From: Saccharicrinis sp963677655
GTDB lineage: Bacteria > Bacteroidota > Bacteroidia > Bacteroidales > Marinilabiliaceae
Reading direction: 5' to 3' (one strand)
Assembly (NCBI GenBank): GCA_963677655.1
Contig: OY782089.1
Length of the DNA stretch: 64,000 bases
The notes beneath the pieces were generated by a model. That model was not told the DNA's origin. It saw nothing but the letters and a program-made list of their open reading frames with translations, and did no database searches. This document shows positions 1 through 9,973 of this stretch, in pieces (within the stretch, counting starts at the first letter, position 1; the number at the start of each line of letters is the position of its first letter). Both the position numbers and the translations under genes were made by a program.

Positions 1-1058
1 ACATTAGATCCAACACTAAATTGAAGTGGAGTTATACAATCAACCCAACTATTATGCGCAATAACAACATCAGTTACTTGGTTGTAACGGTTTAATGGTG
101 ATTTAGGTATTCCATTCATTACAGCAATAGCACTTCGAAATTCATTACCTTTTATCTTATAAAAATAATTATTAGTTATCCAGTGTCCTGTATTTACTAC
201 CCTTATTCCTCCAATATTATCTGAATTATCATCTCCTAAAAACCAGTTTGAATCAACAGTAGCATAATTACCATGTCTTAACACCAATGATCCTTCACAC
301 TTATTAAAAACATTATGACTAAAAGTGTTGTAATTTGATTTATTTGAAATTACCTCAACTTCACCATTACAACTATCAAAATAATTGTTTTCCACTTGAA
401 CAAACCCAGGAACCATTGATGTATAACTATCACCTATTTGCATTGTTTCTCCATGTGGCCCACCTCTTCTTGGACGAGGTCCGAAATAATTATTACTAAT
501 TACATGATAACAATTTGCATTTTGATTTCCTTTTAACATTACCCTAACCGTAGGTCCATTATTTGACTTACCTGCGATATAACAAGATTTTAGTTCATTA
601 CGCTGTCCCCAAAATTCTACCCAATGGTCTTTTTTCATCCTGTCCAATTGAGTATAATCCTCAATTACACAATTAACAACCTTACAATCATAAGCGAAAT
701 TTTTATTATCAGTTTTAAATTGTATAACACTGTTAATTGGAGTAAACCCATTTCTAAAAAATAAGTCATGAACCTCTAAAAAATGCCCTCCAATTTTCAA
801 GAATGATTGTCCCTCAATAAATACTTTACCAGGAGTTTCTGCTTTTAATATGATAGGATTTTCAGCCAGACCATCTGCTTTAAATTTTATCTCAACGTCC
901 TTCCAAATCCCATTAGACATAACAATAACATCTCCAGGAAGTGCTTCTTTAATACCTTTAGTCAATTCCTCCTTATTAGAAACCAATACCTCTCTTGTAT
1001 TGCTTACAGAACAAGAAATCAATGTTAAAAACAAACTAAAATATAGTAATTTCTTCAT
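1..1058 (-). CDS. PL6 family alginate lyase (chondroitinase B-like), lipoprotein, 3' end cut by window
   Basis: Reading leftward from an ATG at 1058, the frame stays open to the window edge for about 352 codons, so the C-terminus is missing. The N-terminus is a lipoprotein signal (hydrophobic stretch ending LISC). The body is a right-handed beta-helix with the PL6 catalytic signature: NGEVEVISNKS (Glu and Lys) followed by LRHGN (Arg and His), both also present in the PL6 protein at 17567-19306. Enzymes of this family cleave alginate by calcium-dependent beta-elimination. It follows the PL17 gene by about 100 bp on the same strand and is probably co-transcribed with it. Family assignment is firm; preference for M or G blocks cannot be told. 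Confidence 0.88.
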   Translation of the reverse strand, partial: MKKLLYFSLFLTLISCSVSNTREVLVSNKEELTKGIKEALPGDVIVMSNGIWKDVEIKFKADGLAENPIILKAETPGKVFIEGQSFLKIGGHFLEVHDLFFRNGFTPINSVIQFKTDNKNFAYDCKVVNCVIEDYTQLDRMKKDHWVEFWGQRNELKSCYIAGKSNNGPTVRVMLKGNQNANCYHVISNNYFGPRPRRGGPHGETMQIGDSYTSMVPGFVQVENNYFDSCNGEVEVISNKSNYNTFSHNVFNKCEGSLVLRHGNYATVDSNWFLGDDNSDNIGGIRVVNTGHWITNNYFYKIKGNEFRSAIAVMNGIPKSPLNRYNQVTDVVIAHNSWVDCITPLQFSVGSN

Positions 1059-1160
1059 ATTCTTATTTTTATCAATTTTAATCGTTACTACTAAAACAGT
1101 AATGTATCTGCTATTATTAGAGTAAAATCTTATTCTATGCCCTATTAAAACATATTATTT

Positions 1161-3392
1161 CTAGTTTTTATTTTTAATTAAGTAAAATGGACCCTTCCAA
1201 GTATATTCCCGACCCCATAAATACGTTGAATGTTCCTTGGAAAGGTCGCTTTGTGAATTGGCAATAACCAATACTATGGAACTAGATTTAACCCTTTCTA
1301 CCTCTACAATTGTATAATCATCATTATTCAACAAAGTCTTAATTCCTCTTACACTACCTATTTGATTTTCTACAACTTCAGTTTCAAAGCTTTTATTACC
1401 ATGCACCTCAACCGTATTCACAAAACAAGTTGACGCAATATCAGAACGACGGAACATTAATCCTGCTTCATTTCGTAATGAAAACTCTGGATCGTTAGCA
1501 CCAATGCGAGTATAGAATATTTCATCTTTAGCTAATGCCTCACTAGTTAATGTATAAAAACGACCTTCATTAAACCAAACTGTTTGAAAAATACCAGATG
1601 TCGGTTTCCCTTCTGCCTCATTCCATAAGTGTTGGTAACCAAAGTCGCCCCCCATAGTTTCTCTTTGAGATGTATGGTTTTTATAATCTGAATTTGTATA
1701 AAGTAACTGGCCTTTATAATAAAATGGTAAATCAAAAGTATGCGTCTTATCATCTTCAATTCTAAACACATCAATAACCAAAGGATTATTTGATAGTGCT
1801 GAATCTTTAATCATGGCAATTGTTCTTTGTGCTTTAGCTGAACCATAAGCATGGTTTTCTTTTGCACTCATAATTGATATTCCATCCGCTTCTGCATTAA
1901 AAAACCACTTTTCTGCAGATGTCTTCTCTGCATCTTTCAGCTTATTATTAAACTGTGTCGTTTTATCCATCACAATGGTATTATGAGCAACAGTTTGTTT
2001 TGACCAGGTTTTGTTTTCTGGTAAGTATCTTCCTCCATGCTTATACTCAACATTGACATATCTGGCTGCACCATAATCAGATAAAATCTCATTTCCATTA
2101 TCATACATTGTCATCCCTAACCTATCAAAATGACCATGTCCCATACCTTGTGAGGCATATTTCATTGTTAAGCAAGTTGCACCTTTTCCTGAATGACTTC
2201 TTAAAATACCTACTCCTCCCTGATCACCATCAGCTCCATCAGTAAGTTCTAATGATAACCATTTAAATGGTTTACTTTCACCTTTTGCAATATCCTTTGC
2301 TACTTTTAAACCTCCTTGCGTCATTACGACTTTATCTTGTTCCTGAGCGATGCTTAACAACTCTTTTGATTCCGGGAAAGCGTTATATACAATATCTACT
2401 GCATTTATTAATTCCGGAGCCTTGTAATTCATGTATTTAAGTGCATCATTAAAAGGGAAGAACCTACCATCTGTATTAGTCATCTGAAGCGTAGCTAATA
2501 CTGCTTTTCTTAAAATTTGCTTACGATATTCAAATATTTTTAATTCTGGATTATTATTATCTATTGCTTGTGCTAACAACATATAAGGCAATAATGCATA
2601 ACGCTGGTAATACGGTCCCTCTGTATAATACCCATCAGGGGAAAAAAGCAGGTCAAGCTGAGCGAAAAAACCTTTAGGTTTATTTTTATGTTCCTCTGTA
2701 TCTACACCATACAAAGCTCTCTTAATTAAATCCTCATTATTCATAGAATAACCAGCCATACCAACTGCTGCAGAAGCCCAAACAGCATGATTATGTATAC
2801 GATTAAACACAAAAGAAGACTCAACAGATAAGAAATTTGCATAAGGAATCAATAAATCATTTTCTATTAATTGTTTATCTTGTTCTGACAGATATGATTT
2901 TATACAATCATATGCCTGCGATGTATAAACCATCCAAACTGCCTCGTTTAGTTGTTGCCAAAATAACTTTCCTCTTGCATAAGATTTATCTACAGGATGA
3001 AGTCCTAAGGTTGGATACATCTCCGCGTATTTAAACAACATATTCTTCACAAATTCAGCATAACGATCCTCTCCTGTCAATTGCCAAATTATTCCGGCAC
3101 CATACATGGTTATGTAATTCTGTTTATGTCTATTATGAGTATACCCACCAGCAGGATCTTTAGGCACAGGAACATTAATCCCTTTTACCATATCTAAATC
3201 TGTTGCTGTTACTAGAGCCTCATATGATTTATCCAATAATGGAAGCTTACCTAGTTCTTTCTGAATTTCTTTTACTCCTTGACTGGTTAATATTACATTA
3301 GGAGAATTTTCTTTTGAATTCATTTGGGTACAACTTAATAAAACCCACATTAAAGTTAACACTCCGATAATATTTAATACTTTTTGTTTCAT
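1161..3392 (-). CDS. PL17 oligoalginate lyase (heparinase II/III fold), lipoprotein
   Basis: A 743-residue lipoprotein. I start it at 3392 (MKQKV...) because this gives a clean signal with lipobox LLSC; an in-frame ATG at 3419 adds nine residues before it. An N-terminal alpha/alpha toroid carries the PL17-like motif VPVPKDPAGGYTHNRHK and the NHAVW motif (Asn-His of the active site). The C-terminal half is a heparinase II/III beta-sandwich with GQGMGHGHFDRLG. PL17 enzymes are exolytic and release unsaturated monouronate from alginate oligomers, usually in the periplasm. It lies downstream of susD1, separated by 657 bp that hold two long inverted repeats, so it may have its own or attenuated expression. 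Confidence 0.9.
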   Translation of the reverse strand: MKQKVLNIIGVLTLMWVLLSCTQMNSKENSPNVILTSQGVKEIQKELGKLPLLDKSYEALVTATDLDMVKGINVPVPKDPAGGYTHNRHKQNYITMYGAGIIWQLTGEDRYAEFVKNMLFKYAEMYPTLGLHPVDKSYARGKLFWQQLNEAVWMVYTSQAYDCIKSYLSEQDKQLIENDLLIPYANFLSVESSFVFNRIHNHAVWASAAVGMAGYSMNNEDLIKRALYGVDTEEHKNKPKGFFAQLDLLFSPDGYYTEGPYYQRYALLPYMLLAQAIDNNNPELKIFEYRKQILRKAVLATLQMTNTDGRFFPFNDALKYMNYKAPELINAVDIVYNAFPESKELLSIAQEQDKVVMTQGGLKVAKDIAKGESKPFKWLSLELTDGADGDQGGVGILRSHSGKGATCLTMKYASQGMGHGHFDRLGMTMYDNGNEILSDYGAARYVNVEYKHGGRYLPENKTWSKQTVAHNTIVMDKTTQFNNKLKDAEKTSAEKWFFNAEADGISIMSAKENHAYGSAKAQRTIAMIKDSALSNNPLVIDVFRIEDDKTHTFDLPFYYKGQLLYTNSDYKNHTSQRETMGGDFGYQHLWNEAEGKPTSGIFQTVWFNEGRFYTLTSEALAKDEIFYTRIGANDPEFSLRNEAGLMFRRSDIASTCFVNTVEVHGNKSFETEVVENQIGSVRGIKTLLNNDDYTIVEVERVKSSSIVLVIANSQSDLSKEHSTYLWGREYTWKGPFYLIKNKN

Positions 3393-3818
3393 ATTTAAAC
3401 TATTTAAAAGCGATTCCATTAATCATTAGATTATTGGCTTTATATGTCTTATTATTTTTTTACGTTTAAGTTTAAAATTAGCGTTATTACAAACTACATT
3501 TTTTCTATTCCAATCTAATTACTAATAATCTCACTGAGAAAATTGATATTTATCTCTTCATATTTTTATTATAATCTGTAAATTTTTAAATACCACATAA
3601 TTCTTATTGTAAATTCCTAATACATCGAATTCTCTTATTAACAATATTTAAAATCAAGTAATATTTAAAAACTAACAGTTACTTACTATGAGAAATAACC
3701 TTTATACCTTATCAAAATTTATCTCGTTTTACATTTTCCAAATCATATATTTTCAACTATACTCTATTGAATTATGATTATTGATGAATTGTTTTAATGG
3801 TAATTTTAAATTTAATAA

Positions 3819-3872
3819 TAGGTGACCTGAGCGAATTACTATTTATACTGATTTACTCCACCAGGTCACCTA
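3819..3872. repeat. 11-bp perfect inverted repeat, 32-bp loop
   Basis: TAGGTGACCTG (3819-3829) pairs perfectly with CAGGTCACCTA (3862-3872). In RNA this is a strong stem with a large loop. It has no T-run on either side, so it does not look like a simple terminator. It could be a processing or stabilising structure in the susC1-susD1-PL17 transcript, or a regulator site. Confidence 0.6.
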
Positions 3873-3922
3873 GACATTTCAAAAACTATAAAAGTCAAAC
3901 ATATTTTATCTTAGAGAAATTA

Positions 3923-3979
3923 GATAAGAGATCAATAGAATTAAATAACCAACCAAAATAATATCTATAATCTCTTATC
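3923..3979. repeat. 10-bp perfect inverted repeat, 37-bp loop, just after susD1
   Basis: GATAAGAGAT (3923-3932) pairs with ATCTCTTATC (3970-3979). It starts 71 bp after the susD1 stop codon in the direction of transcription. It is a candidate 3' stabiliser or weak terminator of the susC1-susD1 message. Confidence 0.5.
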
Positions 3980-4049
3980 ATAAAATCTCCTATCTACTAA
4001 CTTTCTATCCTTTATTTTGACCTAATTTTTATCTAACTAATGATGATAA

Positions 4050-5588
4050 TTAATCCGCTAAATTAGGGTTCCTTTCTATCTCCTCTTCAGGTATCGGAGT
4101 TAAATAATCTACAGAAGCATCCCACTCTGGTTTTTCTCCTTCATAACCAGAAGCACTAAACACCTCATCTCCTAACTGTCTTCTCTTTATATCATACCAT
4201 CTTTTACATTCAAAGGCAAGTTCAATTCTACGTTCTTCCATTACATCATCAACTGTAACTGTTCCTGAAAGGTCTGCCGGAACTTCGCTTGGTGCAATAG
4301 TTTCTGATACATAACCTCCATTTGTTGATTCTCCACCTTGTCTAGCTCTTGCTCTTACTTCATTTATATAAGTAAGTGCTGATGGATTATCCCCTAGTTC
4401 TACAGCAGCTTCTGCCGCAATTAATAACACTTCTGCATAACGTATCATTGAATAATTATGACTTGTTGCTCTTTTATTTCCTTTAGCATATTCTCCTGGG
4501 AAACGTGTATACTTTGCAATGTATGGTTGATTTGCTGCATGCTCGTGCCCACTTATATCAAACTGGGTATAATCTACTGTTACACCACCAATTGTCACTT
4601 CTGTTTGAAAACTAACACGCGTTCTATAATCTGCCGCATCAAATGACTGATAAACTGCCATTGTAGGAACTGCAACAGACCAACCAGCGTCATCATCATC
4701 TCCCCTTATTCCTGTCATTGGGGCAACTTGATCATAAGCATTATCTTCCGCTTCCACATTATTATAATCTAAAGCAAAAATTGGTTCTTTAGAAGCATCT
4801 ATTTTATCTGCATTAAATAATGTTTGGAAATCATCATCTAATTCTAAATCATAAGTACCTGCATTATCAATCACTTCTTTAGCTTCGTCAAAAGCCATTT
4901 GCCAATAATCACTTCCTGAATCATTACCTGCCATTGTTAAATACACCAACGCTAAATAAGAACTTGCTGCTGCTTTAGAAGGAACTGATCTTGAAGCCAC
5001 TGTATTAGGTAACCAGGTTTTAGCATATTTTAAATCAGCAATAATATTTTCATATACTTCTGATGCTGATGTTTTAGTAACAGTAAGCGCTGCTTCTGTA
5101 TCGGTTATAGGTGCATCAAAATAAGGTATATCTCCAAATAATCTCACCAAATGAAAATAATAAAAAGCTCTGGCAAAATATGCTTGTGCTGTAATTGGGT
5201 TTTTAAGATCATCATCAGCAACCACATCATCAGCACCTGCAATAGCATTATTAGCGGCTGCAATTCCAAGCCAAATTCTTGTCCATGGATCATACACCAT
5301 TTCATTATTCCCCGAAATAGTATGTTCATTCATCTCCACTCTTCTTGTTTGGGTAGATTGAAGATTTACCATATCAGAACGTAACATTAATGCTATAGAT
5401 AGTTTTCTTCCCCAAATCTCTTCATTGATCGCGTGCGTTAAAGAACCATCTACTGCTGTTTGAATGTCATCTACAGTTGAAAAGAATCCATCTGGAGATA
5501 ATAAACCTACTGGCTCTTCTTCTAAATCTGAACATCCCATTATCGATACCCCCATCAACAATAAGAATATATATATTAAATTTTTCAT
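4050..5588 (-). CDS. SusD/RagB family glycan-binding outer-membrane lipoprotein (SusD1)
   Basis: 512 residues, usual for SusD proteins. The signal peptide ends in the lipobox IMGC, so the mature protein is anchored on the cell surface. The helical TPR-rich body and the C-terminal hallmark are present: MEERRIELAFECKRWYDIKR, then DYLTPIPEEEIERNPNL. SusD caps the SusC barrel and holds the oligosaccharide for import. The start is only 23 bp after the susC1 stop, so the two form one operon. The substrate is inferred to be alginate oligomers from the flanking PL6 and PL17 genes; the sequence does not show it directly. Confidence 0.93.
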   Translation of the reverse strand: MKNLIYIFLLLMGVSIMGCSDLEEEPVGLLSPDGFFSTVDDIQTAVDGSLTHAINEEIWGRKLSIALMLRSDMVNLQSTQTRRVEMNEHTISGNNEMVYDPWTRIWLGIAAANNAIAGADDVVADDDLKNPITAQAYFARAFYYFHLVRLFGDIPYFDAPITDTEAALTVTKTSASEVYENIIADLKYAKTWLPNTVASRSVPSKAAASSYLALVYLTMAGNDSGSDYWQMAFDEAKEVIDNAGTYDLELDDDFQTLFNADKIDASKEPIFALDYNNVEAEDNAYDQVAPMTGIRGDDDDAGWSVAVPTMAVYQSFDAADYRTRVSFQTEVTIGGVTVDYTQFDISGHEHAANQPYIAKYTRFPGEYAKGNKRATSHNYSMIRYAEVLLIAAEAAVELGDNPSALTYINEVRARARQGGESTNGGYVSETIAPSEVPADLSGTVTVDDVMEERRIELAFECKRWYDIKRRQLGDEVFSASGYEGEKPEWDASVDYLTPIPEEEIERNPNLAD

Positions 5589-5611
5589 TATATCAGTTTT
5601 TAAAATAGTTG

Positions 5612-8600
5612 TTAAAATGTTAAATTAAGACTAAAACTTACAGATCTTACAGTTGGGTAATTACCAAAATCAAATCCTCTTACCGTATTGCTTGATGTGT
5701 CATTATCACCTTCGGAACCATAGTAATTTACTTCAGGATCTAAACCAGAGTAGTCTGTAATTGTTAGTAAATTCTGTGCACTTACAGATAATCTAACCCT
5801 TTCTGCACCTATCTTTTGAGCTAAATTTGAAGGTAAATTATAGCCCACTGCAATATTTTTTAATCTAATATAACTTCCATCTTCTACAAAACGGGAAGAA
5901 ATTTCTCTAAAACTATTATTTCCTACACGAGGGTGATTTGTGTTCGTATTTGAAGTTGTCCAGGCATTTTTATAATAATCTTTTGTTGTATTCGCATCAC
6001 CATTAAACAACTGAACATTTGTCATATTAAAAATATCTCCACCTTGAGATCCCTGTAAAAAGATACTTAAATCAAAGTTTTTATACGTGAAGTTATTTGT
6101 AATACCCCAAGTAAAATCAGGATTTGGATTACCGATTATTGTTCTATCGCCATCATCAATAGTACCATCATAATTACCATTTTCATCAGCTAAATCATAA
6201 AATAATGGATCACCTGCTACACCTCCGGATATAGTTGCTGTACCTTCTGGCGTTTCACCACCTTGATATACACCTGCATATTTATATCCCCAGAACAGAC
6301 CAACTTCTTCTCCTTCTCTTAAGATAAAACTTCTATCGTGACTAAAATAACTTGGAGCACCGTTACCAAACCAGTCAGCACCATCAACTAAAGCTACTAC
6401 AGAGTTTATATTCTTTGAGAATATAAAATCTGTGGTCCATAAAAAGTTTTCCTTGTTAATGTTTCTTGTATTTAACGAAATTTCGATTCCCTTGTTATTA
6501 ATCTCTCCTACGTTAGTTAAAATTTCATCATTAAGAAAACCAAAATATAAAGGCATTCCTCTGTCGACCATAATTAGGTCCTTAGTATCGATATTATAGT
6601 AATCAACTGCCAGGTTAACTTTTCCTTGCAATAAACCCAAGTCTACACCAAGGTTTGTTTGATAAGAAGATTCCCATTTAAGATCAGGGTTGGCAGGCTG
6701 ATTTGGCGTAATCGCCGGTACAGTATATCCATTACTAGAAGCGTAAAGTATTGCTGAACTTGCTAAAGATTGATAAGGATCAATTGATGGATTACCTGTT
6801 ACACCATAACTTGCTCTAAGTTTTAAGTTTGAAATAGCTTCAACTCCTTGTAAAAAGCTTTCATTAGATATTTTCCATCCTAAAGCAGCTGAAGGGAAAA
6901 TAGCATATTTATGATTTTCAGCAAAGTTTGATGCTCCATCTCTACGAACAGTAGCTGTTAATAAATATTTATCATCCCAATCGTAATTAAATCTACCAAA
7001 CTGAGATTGAATTTCTGTTTCTCTTAAATACACATCTCCATCAGTAGGTTGTATTAAGCTTGTCGCAGTATATAAACCATAGTAAGAAAAAGCATCAGAA
7101 ATGGTACCTGTTCCTTCATTATAAAATCCTTTATCAGTTGTTTTTTGATAAGAATAACCTGCCAATAAGGTTAAATCTCCTTTTGCTATTTTTTTCTTAT
7201 AGGTTAAATAATTTTCACTTAAGATATCCTTACTTTTATCTTCAGTCATAATAGCTCTACCTTGAGTAGTTCCTCCTGCAGTAACCTCTAACGATCTAGG
7301 CATATAAATTCCTCTGAATTCATTTTTAGAACTAATACCAAAAGTTGTTTTAAATGTAAGTCCTTCCACAATTTCATAATTGGCATAAAAATTCGCCCTG
7401 AAATTTTCAATTTCTGTATCATCATCTCTTTCTGTGGCAACAGCATAAGGGTTATCCACTTCATCCCCAATTTGATCATTTGTTGAATAGGAACCATCTT
7501 CGTTATATATTCCTTTATCAGGTGCAAATCTCATTGCTAAAGAAACAACATCATCTCCACCTACTGTAACAGATCCATCTGATTGAGTAGGAACACCACT
7601 TTTTTTACTTAAACTACCAGTTAAATTAAGTCCTAATTTTAATTTATCAGACACTTGCGCATCTATATTTCCAAGAAATGACGCTCTTTCATAATCAGAA
7701 TTAATTAAAATACCTTCTTGCTTAAAATAAGTACCTGAAGCATAGTAGTTAACTTTCTTTGCACCTCCAGAAAAAGACAATTGATAATTCTGGGTACTAC
7801 CCGCTCTATAAATTAAATCTTGCCAATCTGTATCATAATCTCCCTGAGTATAAGCAGTAGTATTACCCTGATTAACTCTAATCTGGTTTTGATAATCTGC
7901 AAAATCATCAGCATTTAATAAATCTAATTTATTTGCAGTACTTTGAACAGAATAAGTAGCATTAAAATCAACATTTAATTGACCACTTTTACCTTTTTTA
8001 GTGGTTACTAAAATAACACCATTTGAACCACGAGAACCATATATTGCGGTTGCTGAGGCATCTTTCAAAATCTGCATAGATTCAACATCTCCTGCTTGCG
8101 GCATATTAGCACCAACAAAACCATCAACTACAATAAGTGGAGCACTACTCGCATTAATTGAAGTGTTACCTCTAATTGTAATACTAATTTCTGCACCAGG
8201 CTCACCTCCGTTGTTAGATTGAATATCTACTCCTGCAGCACGTCCTTGAACCCCTTGCATTGCATCCAATACTGGGAATGCAGTTAATTCGGATGATTTT
8301 ACTGATGAAACAGAACCTGTTACATCACTTTTTTTACGAGCTCCATAACCTACAACTACTACTTCATCTAAATCTGCAGCATCAGCTCCCAATACAACAT
8401 TAATATTTAACTTATCTCCTACAGTAATATCTTGAGAAGTATACCCAATAAAAGAAAACTGTAGAATTGCATCTTCACTTTGTATTGTTAAAGAGTAGTT
8501 ACCATCTATATCAGTAATAGTACCATTAGTAGTTCCTTTTTCGACAACATTTACACCAATAAGAGGAGATCCGTCATCGGCATCTGTTACAGTTCCAGAA

Positions 8601-8674
8601 ACCGTTTGAGCAATTACATGAGCGAAAAAGCCCCCACATAATAGCAATAATGTAAATAGAATTTTTCTTTTCAT
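5612..8674 (-). CDS. SusC/RagA family TonB-dependent transporter (SusC1)
   Basis: About 1020 residues. I start at 8674 (MKRKILFTLL...), which gives a normal signal peptide ending near HVIAQ; an ATG at 8692 would add six residues. Domains in order: signal peptide, carboxypeptidase-D-like regulatory domain (GTVTDADDGSPLIGVNVV), TonB box region (LDEVVVVGYG), plug, and a 22-strand barrel ending in a terminal Phe (SFSLNLTF). It imports oligosaccharide across the outer membrane using TonB energy, paired with SusD1. Upstream are two TGGTnnACCA operators (8839 and 9010), so the operon is probably controlled by the GntR regulator at 16646-17353. Confidence 0.94.
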   Translation of the reverse strand: MKRKILFTLLLLCGGFFAHVIAQTVSGTVTDADDGSPLIGVNVVEKGTTNGTITDIDGNYSLTIQSEDAILQFSFIGYTSQDITVGDKLNINVVLGADAADLDEVVVVGYGARKKSDVTGSVSSVKSSELTAFPVLDAMQGVQGRAAGVDIQSNNGGEPGAEISITIRGNTSINASSAPLIVVDGFVGANMPQAGDVESMQILKDASATAIYGSRGSNGVILVTTKKGKSGQLNVDFNATYSVQSTANKLDLLNADDFADYQNQIRVNQGNTTAYTQGDYDTDWQDLIYRAGSTQNYQLSFSGGAKKVNYYASGTYFKQEGILINSDYERASFLGNIDAQVSDKLKLGLNLTGSLSKKSGVPTQSDGSVTVGGDDVVSLAMRFAPDKGIYNEDGSYSTNDQIGDEVDNPYAVATERDDDTEIENFRANFYANYEIVEGLTFKTTFGISSKNEFRGIYMPRSLEVTAGGTTQGRAIMTEDKSKDILSENYLTYKKKIAKGDLTLLAGYSYQKTTDKGFYNEGTGTISDAFSYYGLYTATSLIQPTDGDVYLRETEIQSQFGRFNYDWDDKYLLTATVRRDGASNFAENHKYAIFPSAALGWKISNESFLQGVEAISNLKLRASYGVTGNPSIDPYQSLASSAILYASSNGYTVPAITPNQPANPDLKWESSYQTNLGVDLGLLQGKVNLAVDYYNIDTKDLIMVDRGMPLYFGFLNDEILTNVGEINNKGIEISLNTRNINKENFLWTTDFIFSKNINSVVALVDGADWFGNGAPSYFSHDRSFILREGEEVGLFWGYKYAGVYQGGETPEGTATISGGVAGDPLFYDLADENGNYDGTIDDGDRTIIGNPNPDFTWGITNNFTYKNFDLSIFLQGSQGGDIFNMTNVQLFNGDANTTKDYYKNAWTTSNTNTNHPRVGNNSFREISSRFVEDGSYIRLKNIAVGYNLPSNLAQKIGAERVRLSVSAQNLLTITDYSGLDPEVNYYGSEGDNDTSSNTVRGFDFGNYPTVRSVSFSLNLTF

Positions 8675-8838
8675 TTTATTAAAATTTAACAATTAGATTT
8701 TATATAGATTTTACAAAGTCATTACACTACATAATTCAATTTCAATATATCCTTTAGCTGAATTCAAACCATCTAATACCTTCACAATCCTGAATCACTT
8801 TATTTTTTCAGCTACCAACCACTGATTTACCACCTTAT

Positions 8839-8848
8839 TGGTTGACCA
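8839..8848. promoter_or_regulatory. Putative GntR/FadR operator, susC1 proximal site
   Basis: TGGTTGACCA, extended to a 14-bp palindrome ATTGGT-TG-ACCAAT (8837-8850). It sits 165 bp before the susC1 start. The flanking sequence, including TTACGAACTA just right of it, is repeated at the PL6 promoter (19397-19420). Confidence 0.7.
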
Positions 8849-8934
8849 ATTTACGAACTATTTTATTATTAACAAATTTTAAGAGCACTTTTTTTTACAA
8901 TAAAATTACTACCAACATTCATAACACACCCTTT

Positions 8935-8956
8935 AAAGCCTATTTTTAGTGGCTTT
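8935..8956. repeat. Small hairpin between the two susC1 operators
   Basis: AAAGCC (8935-8940) pairs with GGCTTT (8951-8956), loop of 10. It occupies the same relative place between two operators as the stronger hairpin at 19507-19527 in front of PL6. Confidence 0.4.
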
Positions 8957-9009
8957 TAGAGCATTTTTTCAAACCTAAAAAAAATTAAAATTCTAAGAAA
9001 AATCACTTT

Positions 9010-9019
9010 TGGTCGACCA
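9010..9019. promoter_or_regulatory. Putative GntR/FadR operator, susC1 distal site
   Basis: TGGTCGACCA, a perfect 10-bp palindrome, 171 bp from the proximal site. The matching pair in front of PL6 is spaced 168 bp. Both spacings are near sixteen DNA turns, which would suit looping. Confidence 0.7.
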
Positions 9020-9784
9020 GTTGTATTAATTTTTGTAAACATGAAGATTATAAATTGATACCTAGAGACGTTCTACTGTTTAAAAATCGACTGTAAAAAC
9101 CTGACATCCCTGAGTAATAGGATCTAAAATCATCAATATCTCAAAGACAAAAATTATTAAAGATGCAGTAACAGAACCTTCACAAAAAAAGCTCAATTAA
9201 TTATAAAGATTATTTTCAATAAATTATTGGAGAGTGTGACAGAAACAAATGAATTAAAATTCAGAGTGATTTTTTAGAAAGTAAGGAATCACTTACTAAT
9301 TAAGTACATTGATTTATATATTATTAAATCGTTAGACTTTTGAAAAGAAACCTGAGACATATTTGCAAAACGCTAAATTTCAATTTGTTACTGTAAAACC
9401 TTCACGATTGCCAACATTCTAATTATCATCACTTTATATTATTTAACGACGTATTGATATACAATACTCAACGAAATTATCAAAAATCATATTGATATAT
9501 ATGTGGGAAAGCTATGAAATGACACTAATAACCAATAAAACTATAAATCTTAACCAATTCCAAAGTTTACCAATTAGTTTAGTAAACGACTGAAACCTTA
9601 AATGAGACTATTTTGTCCAGTAAAAAATATAGTCAAATTATAATCGTATATTGATCATTAGCATTATTATAAAAATTCAGTCAGAATAATACCTCCTGGC
9701 TTATAATTAATTTAATAAACCCATACTATGGTTTACAGGCTTAATATTAACAATTAAGTTAGTAACAAGAGTTTTCTTCTTATC

Positions 9785-9973
9785 TCAATTATCCAGGTCG
9801 ACATCTTTTATAATATCGTTTTTGGCTTTTTTAAATTCTTTCATACCCTGTCCAAATCCCTTCATTAACTCAGGAATTTTCTTACCTCCAAATAAAAGTG
9901 TTATTGCTAAAATTATAACAATCCATTCATATCCACCAAGAAAACCACAAATATAAATTGTATTCAGTACCAT
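9785..9973 (-). CDS. tatA: Sec-independent (twin-arginine) translocase subunit TatA/E
   Basis: 62 residues. One N-terminal membrane helix (WIVIILAITLLFGG) is followed by the TatA hinge and amphipathic helix signature FGGKKIPELMKGFGQGMKEF, then a short acidic tail. TatA forms the pore-like component that exports folded Tat substrates across the inner membrane. It stands alone, with no tatB or tatC near it, between the two Sus systems. Other proteins in the window with RR motifs (26842-27789, 37208-38974, 59312-60436) would need the Tat pathway. The start is the ATG at 9973. Confidence 0.88.
   Translation of the reverse strand: MVLNTIYICGFLGGYEWIVIILAITLLFGGKKIPELMKGFGQGMKEFKKAKNDIIKDVDLDN

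Larger units (their letters stand above)
3393..4049. other. 657-bp AT-rich intergenic stretch between susD1 and PL17
   Basis: No coding frame is credible here. It holds two separate long-armed inverted repeats (3819-3872 and 3923-3979) within 230 bp of the susD1 stop codon. I see no TGGTnnACCA operator. The remaining 400 bp in front of the PL17 gene is featureless AT-rich sequence that may hold a promoter. Confidence 0.6.
8675..9784. other. 1.1-kb regulatory and non-coding stretch upstream of susC1
   Basis: No gene is recognisable. The half nearest susC1 carries two operators (8839-8848, 9010-9019) with a small hairpin between them. The stretch 8822-8885 closely resembles the sequence upstream of the PL6 gene at 19380-19445. 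The far half (about 9050-9784) is AT-rich and shows nothing I can identify; it is also the region after the tatA stop codon. Confidence 0.6.

Noticed and set aside
850..1125. A 91-codon plus-strand frame at the left edge
   Set aside because: It overlaps the start of the partial PL6 gene in antisense; the PL6 reading has catalytic motifs and a lipoprotein signal.
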